Source: Spirochaetaceae bacterium
GTDB lineage: Bacteria > Spirochaetota > Spirochaetia > UBA9216
Length of the DNA stretch: 5,672 bases
Assembly (NCBI GenBank): GCA_028527945.1
Contig: JAQQAK010000471.1
Coordinates: 1 to 5,672, forward strand
Direction: 5' to 3'
Of this stretch, positions 1 to 5,672 are shown one piece after another (the stretch's first letter is position 1; each line of letters starts with the position of its first letter). The notes beneath the pieces are model-generated. The model made no database searches and had not been told where the DNA came from. It worked only from the letters and a program-made list of their open reading frames with translations. The translations under genes were made by a program, and so were the position numbers.

Positions 1-5
1 TCAAT

Positions 6-13
6 AGGAGAGG
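6..13 (+). promoter_or_regulatory. Ribosome binding site of the PadR-like gene
   Basis: AGGAGAGG lies 8 nt upstream of the ATG at 22. It is a good Shine-Dalgarno match at normal spacing and supports that start. Only 21 bases precede the gene in the window, so its promoter is not visible. Confidence 0.75.
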
Positions 14-21
14 TTGTTCTC

Positions 22-543
22 ATGTCAACAATTGATTTAATTGTTTTAGGAATGCTGAAAAAACAATCATTAAGCGCGTATGATATTCAAAAACTTGTCA
101 AATACCGAAATATATCCAAATGGGTAAAAATCAGTACACCATCAATATATAAGAAGGTCATACAACTTGAAAAAAAAGGCCTTATTAAAGGTTCTGCTGT
201 GAAAGAAGGGAATATGGCTGAAAAAGCTGTTTATTCTTTGACTGAATCAGGGCAAAAGGTATTTGAAGATCTTATGCAGGAAATTGCTTGTGAACCTATT
301 AATTTTTTTCTTGATTTTAACGCTGTAATTGTAAATTTGGACAGTCTGCCTGATGATGAACAGAAAAAATGTTTGGCAAGTATTAAGAGCAATATACAAT
401 CGCTGAAAGAAACATTGGAAGAAAATCTCAACGAAAAAGAAGGTATAGAGGAAATTCCTGCAAATGGTATGGCTGTTTTAGAACAACAGTATAAATTGGT
501 TCAGGCTATTGAAACCTGGAGCAACTCGTTTTCTGAAAAATAA
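22..543 (+). CDS. PadR-like winged-helix transcriptional regulator
   Basis: This is probably a cytoplasmic DNA-binding regulator of the PadR family; the target and ligand are unknown. Residues 4-57 read as the family's winged helix: a hydrophobic first helix (IDLIVLGML), the SAYDIQKLV helix (18-26), Trp34 just before the recognition-helix region, then STPSIYKKVIQLEKKGLI (38-55). The wing follows as YSLTESG (71-77), a common PadR and MarR motif. Residues from about 78 to 173 are predominantly helical in character, with a charged Glu/Lys-rich stretch around 120-145. This fits the C-terminal dimerisation part of PadR subfamily 1 (known of the family), although the sequence there is divergent. 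The length of 173 aa is normal for that subfamily. The ATG at 22 has a strong ribosome binding site. The kinase-like gene starts 90 bp downstream on the same strand and may be co-transcribed. PadR proteins are usually repressors that often act on their own and adjacent genes, so control of this pair is plausible but inferred. Confidence 0.8.
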   Translation: MSTIDLIVLGMLKKQSLSAYDIQKLVKYRNISKWVKISTPSIYKKVIQLEKKGLIKGSAVKEGNMAEKAVYSLTESGQKVFEDLMQEIACEPINFFLDFNAVIVNLDSLPDDEQKKCLASIKSNIQSLKETLEENLNEKEGIEEIPANGMAVLEQQYKLVQAIETWSNSFSEK

Positions 544-633
544 TAAATATAGAGATATTTTATGCTTCTCTTTTTGCCGATTATAAAAAAAGGAAGGCTG
601 AATAAATTTTTGATTATTTAAAGAGAGAGCAAA

Positions 634-1143
634 ATGAAAAAATTAATTATGGTTAATGGGACAATGGGGGTTGGAAAAACCACAATATGCAAAGAACTAT
701 ATCAAAGTATTAATAACTCTTGCTGGCTTGATGGTGATTGGTGTTGGACTATGAACCCATTTAGAGTGACAGAAGAAAATAAAGAAATGGTTCTTGATAA
801 TATAATCCACTTGTTAAATAATTTTTTAAAGAATGCCTCTTTTGAGTGCATAATTTTTAATTGGGTAATGCAGTATGAATCAATAATTACATCTATTTTG
901 GACAGGTTGAATCTTGGGCTCAATACCGAGGTTATAAAGATCTCGTTAGTATGTTCGGAAGAAGAGCTTGAGAAAAGGATTAAAAAGGATGTAAGAAGAG
1001 GTATACGTGATATCGAAGCTGTCTCTGCCAGTAAAGAGCGACTGGCATTATATAATGATATGGATACAATAAAAATAAAGACCGATAATTTTGGTATAGA
1101 TGAAATTGTTGATAAAATTAAAATTAATGCAGGTTTCTGTTAA
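634..1143 (+). CDS. P-loop nucleotide kinase-like protein (AAA family ATPase), substrate unknown
   Basis: This is a small cytoplasmic P-loop protein, probably transferring phosphate from ATP to a small molecule. The substrate cannot be read from the sequence. Residues 4-8 form the first beta strand (LIMVN), followed by a clean Walker A motif, GTMGVGKTT (9-17), containing Lys15. LDGDW (32-36) supplies an acidic pair where kinases of this fold often hold the substrate or catalytic Asp. A hydrophobic strand, IIFNWVMQ (73-80), fits the Walker B strand position but has no obvious acidic ending. The region 105-126, rich in Glu, Lys and Arg, contains RIKKDVRRGIRD, a probable lid with ATP-contacting arginines. 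The C-terminal helix resembles those of gluconate, shikimate and chloramphenicol kinases. The 169-aa length is typical of these single-domain kinases. The purine-rich AAGAGAGAG at 621-629 lies 4 nt from the ATG and is a moderate ribosome binding site. The gene appears complete and ends 39 bp before the shared terminator hairpin. Resemblance to antibiotic-modifying kinases is a fold-level remark, not a resistance call. Confidence 0.7.
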   Translation: MKKLIMVNGTMGVGKTTICKELYQSINNSCWLDGDWCWTMNPFRVTEENKEMVLDNIIHLLNNFLKNASFECIIFNWVMQYESIITSILDRLNLGLNTEVIKISLVCSEEELEKRIKKDVRRGIRDIEAVSASKERLALYNDMDTIKIKTDNFGIDEIVDKIKINAGFC

Positions 1144-1182
1144 AAAATTGTAAGCTCTATAAAATATAGATTCGCAAAATAA

Positions 1183-1224
1183 AACCACCAGCAAGTTAAA
1201 AACGCTTGCTGGTGGTTATTTTTT
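1183..1224. terminator. Bidirectional intrinsic terminator between the convergent blocks
   Basis: A perfect 13-bp inverted repeat (AACCACCAGCAAG at 1183-1195, CTTGCTGGTGGTT at 1205-1217) encloses a 9-nt loop. On the plus strand it is followed by A and six T (1219-1224), ending the kinase transcript. On the minus strand it is followed by TTATTTT (from 1182 downward), ending the ytfQRT-yjfF transcript. The hairpin begins 5 nt after the yjfF stop codon. The plus-strand T tract runs into that stop codon. Confidence 0.9.
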
Positions 1225-2257
1225 AACTATTATGTTTACTTCGCATTGAAGCAAAAACACTCTGAAGTACTATAAAAAAGCACAACAAGGCAGATAGTAC
1301 AATCTTGTTCCACCATGAAGAAAGTGTTCCATTACATCTTATGTATGTTTCTATTATTGCTTTTATAAGAACTCCGAAAAAGCTTCCGATAGCTGTTCCA
1401 ACCCCTCCTGTGAGTAGAGTTCCTCCTATAACAGCGGATGCTATTGCTTCCATCTCAAACCCTCTGGCCTGTTCAACAAAACCACTTGTTGTATTTAGGC
1501 AGAATACAAAGCCCGCAAGAGCTGCGAGAAAGCCGTTTAAAACATAAGCAAATAATTTTGTTCTTCTAACATTGAGTCCCATTAACAGCGCGGATTGTTC
1601 ACTTCCGCCCAAGGCAAAAACAGAACGGCCAAATTTCGTATATTTTAGAATATACCAGACAACTATTAATGTTATTAATGCTATGACAACACTTGGATGA
1701 ATAAAAGGATAGAGTTTTATCCCTCGTTTATTCACAATAGCACCAAATGGAATCTTTATATTTTTATTTGCCATTCCGAGAAAAACTTTGTTTGTTGTTA
1801 TTGCTATTTGGTTAACACTTATCATTGCTGTTAGCCCTCTGCAAAAAAACATTCCTGCGAGTGTGACAATAAAAGGCTGAATCTTTAGGTATGAAATTAA
1901 CCAGCCCTGAACAAAGCCGAATATTATTCCAAATATAAGAACGATAGCTATAGATGCTCCTGCTCCCATTCCCATTTTTTCCATCATGAAGGCAAGCATC
2001 ATACAAACAAGACCTATTACAGAACCAATTGAGATGTCTATTCCGCCTGTAATAATTACAATTGTCATTCCGGCAGCCGCAATAATTAATCCTGCATTAT
2101 CCATCAACATGTTCATGAGGGTCTGCATATTTCCAAACCCCTGATCCGAATAAATTACGAGACCTGCAATGTACATTAAAATGAACATTGCTATAGTTAT
2201 AAATAGCAAGAAATTATTACCGCTGATTTTTGTTTTGAACCAAGTTGTTATTTTCAT
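1223..2257 (-). CDS. yjfF: Galactofuranose-type ABC transporter, permease YjfF
   Basis: This is one of two inner-membrane permeases that form the sugar channel with YtfT, driven by YtfR and fed by YtfQ. The 344-aa protein belongs to the BPD_transp_2 (ribose/galactoside) permease family. It is almost entirely hydrophobic, with an N-terminal segment at about 16-35 and probably 8-10 membrane helices in all. Visible family marks are GMTIVIITGGIDISIGSV (63-80), the TLAGMFFCRGL region, GGTLLTGGVG (about 278-287), and GTLSSWW near residue 310. E. coli YjfF, as I recall it, shares the GMFF, GGTLL.GGVGT and GTLSSWW strings, so I use the name. I chose the ATG at 2257: it overlaps the ytfT stop by one base (TGATG) and has AAAGGTGG 7 nt upstream. 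An in-frame ATG 51 bases earlier, at 2308, lies inside ytfT and would add 17 polar residues that the E. coli protein (about 331 aa) lacks. The stop is TAA, directly before the terminator hairpin. Confidence 0.92.
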   Translation of the reverse strand: MKITTWFKTKISGNNFLLFITIAMFILMYIAGLVIYSDQGFGNMQTLMNMLMDNAGLIIAAAGMTIVIITGGIDISIGSVIGLVCMMLAFMMEKMGMGAGASIAIVLIFGIIFGFVQGWLISYLKIQPFIVTLAGMFFCRGLTAMISVNQIAITTNKVFLGMANKNIKIPFGAIVNKRGIKLYPFIHPSVVIALITLIVVWYILKYTKFGRSVFALGGSEQSALLMGLNVRRTKLFAYVLNGFLAALAGFVFCLNTTSGFVEQARGFEMEAIASAVIGGTLLTGGVGTAIGSFFGVLIKAIIETYIRCNGTLSSWWNKIVLSALLCFFIVLQSVFASMRSKHNS

Positions 2258-3339
2258 CAGCCTGCCACCTTTATAGTTGCATTCTTCTTGCTTCGTGAGT
2301 TTAACCATCTTTTTAATTCTTCTGACTGTATTGAAACAATTAGAATAACTACAATTGCTTTGTAGACTGGCAGTTGATCCGCGGTTACACCCATAGCATA
2401 GAGACTTGTTGTCAATGCCTGAATAGTTATTGCTCCAATTACAGAGCCTGCAAGGCTGAATTTTCCCCCTGACATATTGTTTCCGCCAAGAGCAACTGCC
2501 AAAATAGCGTCAAGTTCCATGTATAGCCCAATATTATTGGCATCTGATGAATAGATTCGGCTTGAAGAAATTATTCCGGCAAGAGCTGCTGTAAGACCGC
2601 ATATTACATAGCATAAAAATGTTATAAGTGTTGAATTTATTCCAACAAGGCGTCCTGCCTTACTATTAATACCTGTAGCTTGAATATACAGGCCAAATGC
2701 TGTTTTTGAAAGAAAAAGGTACGCAATTATTACAACTGCTGCCGCTATAAAAAACGGTGTAGGAACTACTACATTTGGTAAAAATCCTCCAAATGCTTTG
2801 AACGATTCCATCCGTACATAAATTATTTGTCCGGGAACCATTTTTCCACCTATTTCTCTCGCGCTTATTAGTTGAGCAATACCTCTTCCTGCTGTAAAAA
2901 GGATGAGAGTTGCAACCATGGCTTGTATTCGCATTTTTGCTACTAGAAAACCATTGAAAGCTCCACAGGCCATTCCTGCAATCAGCCCAATAAGAATGCT
3001 TATTCCCATAGGAACGGCGTATGCGTCATAGCTGGAACCAAGCATTCTTATACAAATAGCAGCGGCTAAAGCACTGACGGCTCCTACTGAAATATCAATT
3101 CCTCCAGTTGCTATTACCAAGGTCATTCCTACTGCAAGAATAACAAGCTCACATGAACGGTTAAGTATATCAATCACATATCCGTAAAGGACGCCGTTTT
3201 GAATTGACACATTAAAGAACGTTGGAGTTTTTATTATATTAACTAAAAGGACTAAAATAAGTGCAACTATAGGTAGAAATAGTCTCATTTCTGTCAGCTT
3301 TTTAAAGCCGCCTCTGAAATTATTTGAATTCGTTCCCAT
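2257..3339 (-). CDS. ytfT: Galactofuranose-type ABC transporter, permease YtfT
   Basis: This is the second inner-membrane permease of the importer and the partner of YjfF. It has 360 aa and belongs to the BPD_transp_2 family. The first membrane helix is at about 20-36 (LFLPIVALILVLLVNII), after a short polar, basic N-terminus. Conserved strings include IDILNR (56-61), GMTLVIATGGIDISVGAV (71-88), MVATLIL, GRGIAQLI, and DANNIGLYMELDAILAV (266-282) followed by GG...GGKF. E. coli YtfT, as I recall it, has nearly the same IDILNRA, GMTLVIATGGID.SVGAV and DANN.GL..ELDAILAV strings, which separates it from generic ribose permeases. The two permeases differ clearly in sequence, so the channel is a heterodimer. 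The ATG at 3339 has AGGAGGAG 7 nt upstream. The stop overlaps the yjfF start by one base and the gene begins 2 bp after the ytfR stop, so translation of all three is probably coupled. Confidence 0.92.
   Translation of the reverse strand: MGTNSNNFRGGFKKLTEMRLFLPIVALILVLLVNIIKTPTFFNVSIQNGVLYGYVIDILNRSCELVILAVGMTLVIATGGIDISVGAVSALAAAICIRMLGSSYDAYAVPMGISILIGLIAGMACGAFNGFLVAKMRIQAMVATLILFTAGRGIAQLISAREIGGKMVPGQIIYVRMESFKAFGGFLPNVVVPTPFFIAAAVVIIAYLFLSKTAFGLYIQATGINSKAGRLVGINSTLITFLCYVICGLTAALAGIISSSRIYSSDANNIGLYMELDAILAVALGGNNMSGGKFSLAGSVIGAITIQALTTSLYAMGVTADQLPVYKAIVVILIVSIQSEELKRWLNSRSKKNATIKVAG
2265..2272 (-). promoter_or_regulatory. Ribosome binding site deciding the yjfF start
   Basis: On the minus strand AAAGGTGG, inside the last codons of ytfT, lies 7 nt before the ATG at 2257. 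It supports that start over the upstream in-frame ATG at 2308. Confidence 0.7.
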
Positions 3340-3341
3340 TT

Positions 3342-4862
3342 TCAGACTCCTCCTGCAATAGCTGTCATTACATCATGTTGTGAAAGATTGTCATTTTTAA
3401 GCTCACCTATTTTTTGTCTATCACATAAGACGCATAGCCTGTTCACTGTTCGAAGCATTTCTTCGATTTCAGAACTGATAAACATAATAGTCATTCCTTC
3501 TTCTGCAAGATTGACAATAAGTTTTTGTATTTCAGTTTTGGTTCCGACATCAATTCCTCTGGTAGGTTCATCCAAAATGAGAAATTCCGGGTTGGTGATA
3601 AGCCATCTGCCTAGAATAACCTTTTGTTGATTGCCGCCTGAAAGCTGCTTTATTAGTGTTTCTGGAGAGGCTGTTTTTATTTTCAGCATTTTTATAAACT
3701 TCTCTGTAAGTTCGTTTTGTTTTGACATTGGCAGAAGTTTGAACATTCCCGTTCTTGCCTGAAGCGCTATCATAAGGTTTTCTCTAACAGAAAGATCCGC
3801 TATTATTCCTTCTTCTTTCCTGTCTTCAGGTAAAAAGGCCATTCCCTTCTTTATTGAATCTATTGGCGCGTGCGCATTTAAGTTTTCTGCTTTAAAAACT
3901 ATATCGCCTTGTTCTGGTTTATCCGCGCAAAAAAGTAGTCTTGCAAGTTCAGACCTTCCTGAGCCTAAAAGTCCTGTAAGACCTATAACTTCACCGCGTT
4001 TTATTTCTATATCAAATGGTTTTATAGAACCTGCTTTCCCAAGTTGTGTTGCTTTTAGAATTGAATCTTTATTTTGAATATTATTTTTTTCTTTAGATGT
4101 TTTTCTAAGACTTGAAAGATCGTCTACATCGTGGCCAAGCATTTTTGCTACTAATTGAACACGAGGCAGCTCGGCAATTCTATATTCACCAACGAATTCT
4201 CCGTTTCGTAAAACTGTTATTGCGTCGCATACTTCATAAACCTGTTCAAGGAAGTGTGTAACAAAAATTATTGCAACACCGCTTGCTTTAAGATTATTCA
4301 TTACATCAAAAAGCTTTTTTACTTCGCTGTCATCAAGAGAGCTTGTCGGTTCATCAAGAATAAGAACCTTGCATTGAACATCTATTGCTCTTGCTATTGC
4401 AACCATTTGCTGGATTGCTACAGAGTATTCACCTAAAGGTTTTGTTACATTTATATCTAATCCCACCTTTTTGAGAGCTTTTTCTGCATCTTTGTTCATT
4501 TTTTTCCAGTTTACCGCTCCTATTCTGGTGCGTGGCTGTCTGGCTACAAAGATGTTTTCCGCAACTGAAATATTGGGACAAAGGTTTATTTCCTGATAAA
4601 CAGTGCTTATCCCGTTTTTTTGAGCTTCTTCCGGTGAACGGTTTGTAAGCGGATGACTAATGCCTTCTATGTGAATTTCTCCACCTTCTTTCTGGTAGAC
4701 TCCTGTAAGAACTTTTATTAATGTACTTTTTCCGGCTCCATTTTCGCCCATTAAAGCATGAACCTCACCTTTTTTCAGGGTGAAATCTACTTTGTTTAAT
4801 GCCTGTACTCCGGGAAATATTTTGTCTATACCCCGCATTGTCAGGACAACATTGTTTTCCAT
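3342..4862 (-). CDS. ytfR: Galactofuranose-type ABC transporter, double ATPase YtfR
   Basis: This is a cytoplasmic ATPase that powers sugar uptake through YtfT and YjfF. It has 506 aa and two fused nucleotide-binding domains, as in RbsA and MglA. NBD1 has a complete Walker A (GENGAGKST, 39-47), Q-loop (VYQE, 88-91), a degenerate signature (YSVAIQQM, 146-153), Walker B (LILDEPTSSLD, 167-177) and switch His203. NBD2 has a degenerate Walker A (GLLGSGRSE, 297-305) with Arg replacing the catalytic Lys, PEDRKEEGI (345-353), a perfect signature (LSGGNQQK, 407-414), Walker B (LILDEPTRGID, 428-438), and SSE in place of the switch His. This asymmetry is normal in carbohydrate importers (known of the family): one intact ATP site pairs NBD1 Walker A with the NBD2 signature. 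E. coli YtfR, as I recall it, is about 500 aa and shares long strings such as FVTHFL.QVY and AIQQ-type motifs. The ATG has GGAGG at good distance. The gene follows ytfQ after a 116-bp gap with a terminator and lies 2 bp before ytfT. Confidence 0.95.
   Translation of the reverse strand: MENNVVLTMRGIDKIFPGVQALNKVDFTLKKGEVHALMGENGAGKSTLIKVLTGVYQKEGGEIHIEGISHPLTNRSPEEAQKNGISTVYQEINLCPNISVAENIFVARQPRTRIGAVNWKKMNKDAEKALKKVGLDINVTKPLGEYSVAIQQMVAIARAIDVQCKVLILDEPTSSLDDSEVKKLFDVMNNLKASGVAIIFVTHFLEQVYEVCDAITVLRNGEFVGEYRIAELPRVQLVAKMLGHDVDDLSSLRKTSKEKNNIQNKDSILKATQLGKAGSIKPFDIEIKRGEVIGLTGLLGSGRSELARLLFCADKPEQGDIVFKAENLNAHAPIDSIKKGMAFLPEDRKEEGIIADLSVRENLMIALQARTGMFKLLPMSKQNELTEKFIKMLKIKTASPETLIKQLSGGNQQKVILGRWLITNPEFLILDEPTRGIDVGTKTEIQKLIVNLAEEGMTIMFISSEIEEMLRTVNRLCVLCDRQKIGELKNDNLSQHDVMTAIAGGV
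3347..3354 (-). promoter_or_regulatory. Ribosome binding site of ytfT inside the 3' end of ytfR
   Basis: On the minus strand AGGAGGAG lies 7 nt before the ATG at 3339. It also encodes part of the C-terminal Gly-Gly-Val of YtfR. This is a very strong Shine-Dalgarno sequence, and ribosomes finishing ytfR would pass through it. Confidence 0.8.
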
Positions 4863-4872
4863 ATAAATCTAT

Positions 4873-4877
4873 CCTCC
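4873..4877 (-). promoter_or_regulatory. Ribosome binding site of ytfR
   Basis: On the minus strand GGAGG (within TGGAGGAT) is followed by a 10-nt spacer to the ATG at 4862. It confirms that start. I see no convincing -35/-10 pair between the upstream terminator and this site, so ytfR expression probably depends on read-through from ytfQ. Confidence 0.75.
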
Positions 4878-4883
4878 AGATAC

Positions 4884-4905
4884 ATTTTCTGCCGAAAATC
4901 CCGGC
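4884..4905. repeat. Small overlapping inverted repeats in the ytfQ-ytfR spacer
   Basis: ATTTTC (4884-4889) and GAAAAT (4894-4899) form a perfect 6-bp inverted repeat with a 4-nt loop. GCCG (4891-4894) and CGGC (4902-4905) form a second, mutually exclusive 4-bp pair. Both lie just upstream of the ytfR ribosome binding site. They could be a small regulatory structure or chance; the arms are short. Confidence 0.25.
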
Positions 4906-4929
4906 GGGTAAGACGACAGTGGCAAAGTT

Positions 4930-4963
4930 AAAAAAAGAGGTATGGTTTTCCATACCTCTTTTT
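4930..4963 (-). terminator. Intrinsic terminator between ytfQ and ytfR
   Basis: A perfect GC-containing stem (GAGGTATGG at 4937-4945 with CCATACCTC at 4950-4958) closes a 4-nt loop. It is extended by five A-T pairs. Read in the operon direction it ends in seven T (4936 down to 4930), the form of a Rho-independent terminator. It starts 15 bases after the ytfQ stop. Because ytfR, ytfT and yjfF lie downstream without an obvious promoter, it is best read as a partial terminator that keeps binding-protein mRNA more abundant than mRNA for the membrane complex. It is nearly symmetrical, but on the plus strand no gene runs towards it. Confidence 0.9.
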
Positions 4964-4978
4964 GTTATTGCTGTTTTC

Positions 4979-5672
4979 TTAATATTTTCTGGTAGGTAGT
5001 ATTTCTTCAGCGTTGAACTGATCGAAAACCTCTTCAACTACATACATTACTTTGTCTACGCTCTGATCTGCTTCAAGCTTTTGAATGATTTCAGCGACAC
5101 GTGGTCCGTGTAGGGGATTACATTCAACGTCACAGTTTATCTCTCCAGCAATCATTCTATTGAATGCTTCATGAACAGCATCAAAAGATATAATAATTAT
5201 GTCTTTTCCAGGAACCTTACCTACAGCCTTAATAGCGTCAATTGCACCAAAAGCCATATTGTCATTTTCTGCAAATACAACATCAATGTCATCATATGCT
5301 TTCAGAAAAGATTCCATTACTTCCTGGCCTTTTGCCTGAGTAAATTCTCCAGTCTGCTTTGCGAGAAGTTTATAGTTAGGATTTTTTGCGAGACCTTCTG
5401 TTATTCCCTGAGATCTTCCCACCTGTGCGGATGAACCAATTGTTCCCTGAAGAAGAACAACATTTATTTCTTCCTGATCACGTCCAATCTTTTTTAAGTA
5501 ATCATTAAGCCAAATAATGCTGTCCTGTCCTTCTTTAAGAAAGTTTCCTCCAACCCATGCTGTATAAAGGCTGTCATCTGAAAGATCCATTTGACGGTCT
5601 GATAATATTACAGGGATTCCTGCTGCTTTTGCTTCGCCAAGAACAGTTTCCCATTCTGTTTCAACAACAGGA
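4979..5672 (-). CDS. ytfQ: Galactofuranose-type ABC transporter, periplasmic sugar-binding protein YtfQ (partial, N-terminus outside window)
   Basis: This is the extracytoplasmic binding protein that captures the sugar and delivers it to YtfT-YjfF; E. coli YtfQ binds galactofuranose (known). The reading frame is open to the window edge, so the signal peptide and roughly the first 90 residues are missing. The visible 230 residues begin PVVETEWETVLGEAKAAGIP and continue VILSDRQMDLSDDS. The internal ATG at 5590 is therefore a Met codon within the gene, not its start. E. coli YtfQ, as I recall it, reads very similarly here (PVVxTGWEPVL.EAK, then DRSID). Further shared strings are LQGTIGSSAQ, TGEFTQAKGQEVMESF, AENDNMAFGAIDAIK and PGKDI, all in the periplasmic sugar-binding (Peripla_BP_4) fold. 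The last residues (EEILPTRKY) match a complete C-terminus and the stop is TAA. It is the first visible gene of the operon, followed by a strong terminator and then ytfR. Other hexose or pentose ligands remain possible. Confidence 0.92.
   Translation of the reverse strand, partial: PVVETEWETVLGEAKAAGIPVILSDRQMDLSDDSLYTAWVGGNFLKEGQDSIIWLNDYLKKIGRDQEEINVVLLQGTIGSSAQVGRSQGITEGLAKNPNYKLLAKQTGEFTQAKGQEVMESFLKAYDDIDVVFAENDNMAFGAIDAIKAVGKVPGKDIIIISFDAVHEAFNRMIAGEINCDVECNPLHGPRVAEIIQKLEADQSVDKVMYVVEEVFDQFNAEEILPTRKY

Noticed and set aside
231..431. Minus-strand open frame of 66 codons inside the PadR-like gene
   Set aside because: It lies fully antisense to a gene with recognisable domain motifs and has no family resemblance.
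551..575. Possible terminator after the PadR-like gene
   Set aside because: The stem is only 5 bp with two G-C pairs and an 11-nt loop, too weak to annotate as a terminator.
574..608. Possible promoter for the kinase-like gene (TTGCCG with AT-rich sequence downstream)
   Set aside because: No acceptable -10 box lies 16-18 nt from it; the AT-rich candidates are too far away.
702..923. Minus-strand open frame of 73 codons inside the kinase-like gene
   Set aside because: It is antisense to a well-supported P-loop gene and has no motif of its own.
22..1143. Toxin-antitoxin module made of the regulator and a zeta-like kinase
   Set aside because: Zeta toxins also have Walker A, but this protein is short for one, lacks other recognisable zeta features, and the partner is a PadR-type regulator with no epsilon-like character.
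1305..1547. Plus-strand open frame of 80 codons antisense to yjfF
   Set aside because: The yjfF frame encodes conserved permease motifs here; the opposite frame is Pro/Ala-rich shadow sequence.
2258..2308. A 17-residue N-terminal extension of YjfF from the ATG at 2308
   Set aside because: It lies wholly within ytfT, is polar, and the ATG at 2257 has a ribosome binding site and the classic one-base stop-start overlap.
4765..5037. Minus-strand open frame of 90 codons spanning the ytfQ end, the terminator and the ytfR start
   Set aside because: It is in the wrong frame for both genes, crosses a terminator hairpin, and overlaps two well-supported coding sequences.
1..5672. CRISPR array, insertion sequence, tRNA, rRNA or riboswitch
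   Set aside because: I saw no regularly spaced repeats, no transposase frame with terminal repeats, and no recognisable tRNA or riboswitch core on either strand.

Overview
This is an AT-rich chromosomal window holding two gene blocks that converge on a shared terminator. Strong GGAGG-type ribosome binding sites, tight gene packing, a PadR-type regulator and a sugar importer resembling Escherichia coli YtfQRT-YjfF suggest a carbohydrate-using anaerobe. A Treponema-like spirochaete or a member of the Clostridia would both fit. The sequence has no rRNA or other marker gene, so this placement is an inference.

Left block, plus strand (1-1143): a 173-residue PadR-like winged-helix regulator, then after 90 bp a 169-residue P-loop nucleotide kinase-like protein of unknown substrate. 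Individual lines counted by hand in this block are about 25-32% G+C. Lines in the right block range from about 28% to 47%, so the left block looks poorer in G+C. A strong hairpin at 1183-1217 ends transcription here and, on the other strand, at the end of the transport operon.

Right block, minus strand (5672 down to 1223): a sugar ABC importer in the order ytfQ (periplasmic binding protein, N-terminus cut off by the window edge), ytfR (double ATPase), ytfT and yjfF (two different permeases). Both gene order and protein sequence match the E. coli galactofuranose importer closely, so furanose-form galactose is the best substrate guess. ytfR, ytfT and yjfF are packed with a 2-bp gap and a 1-bp overlap, which suggests coupled translation. 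ytfQ is separated from ytfR by 116 bp carrying a textbook intrinsic terminator. This probably lets the binding protein be made in excess over the membrane complex, which would be expressed by read-through.

The promoter and N-terminal signal of ytfQ lie beyond position 5672. No regulator of the importer is evident in the window, because the PadR-like gene is convergent with it and sits at its far end. No intergenic stretch exceeds 300 bases. I saw no tRNA, rRNA, CRISPR array, insertion sequence or clearly novel system. The points most worth a second look are the terminator inside the operon and the uncharacterised regulator-kinase pair.
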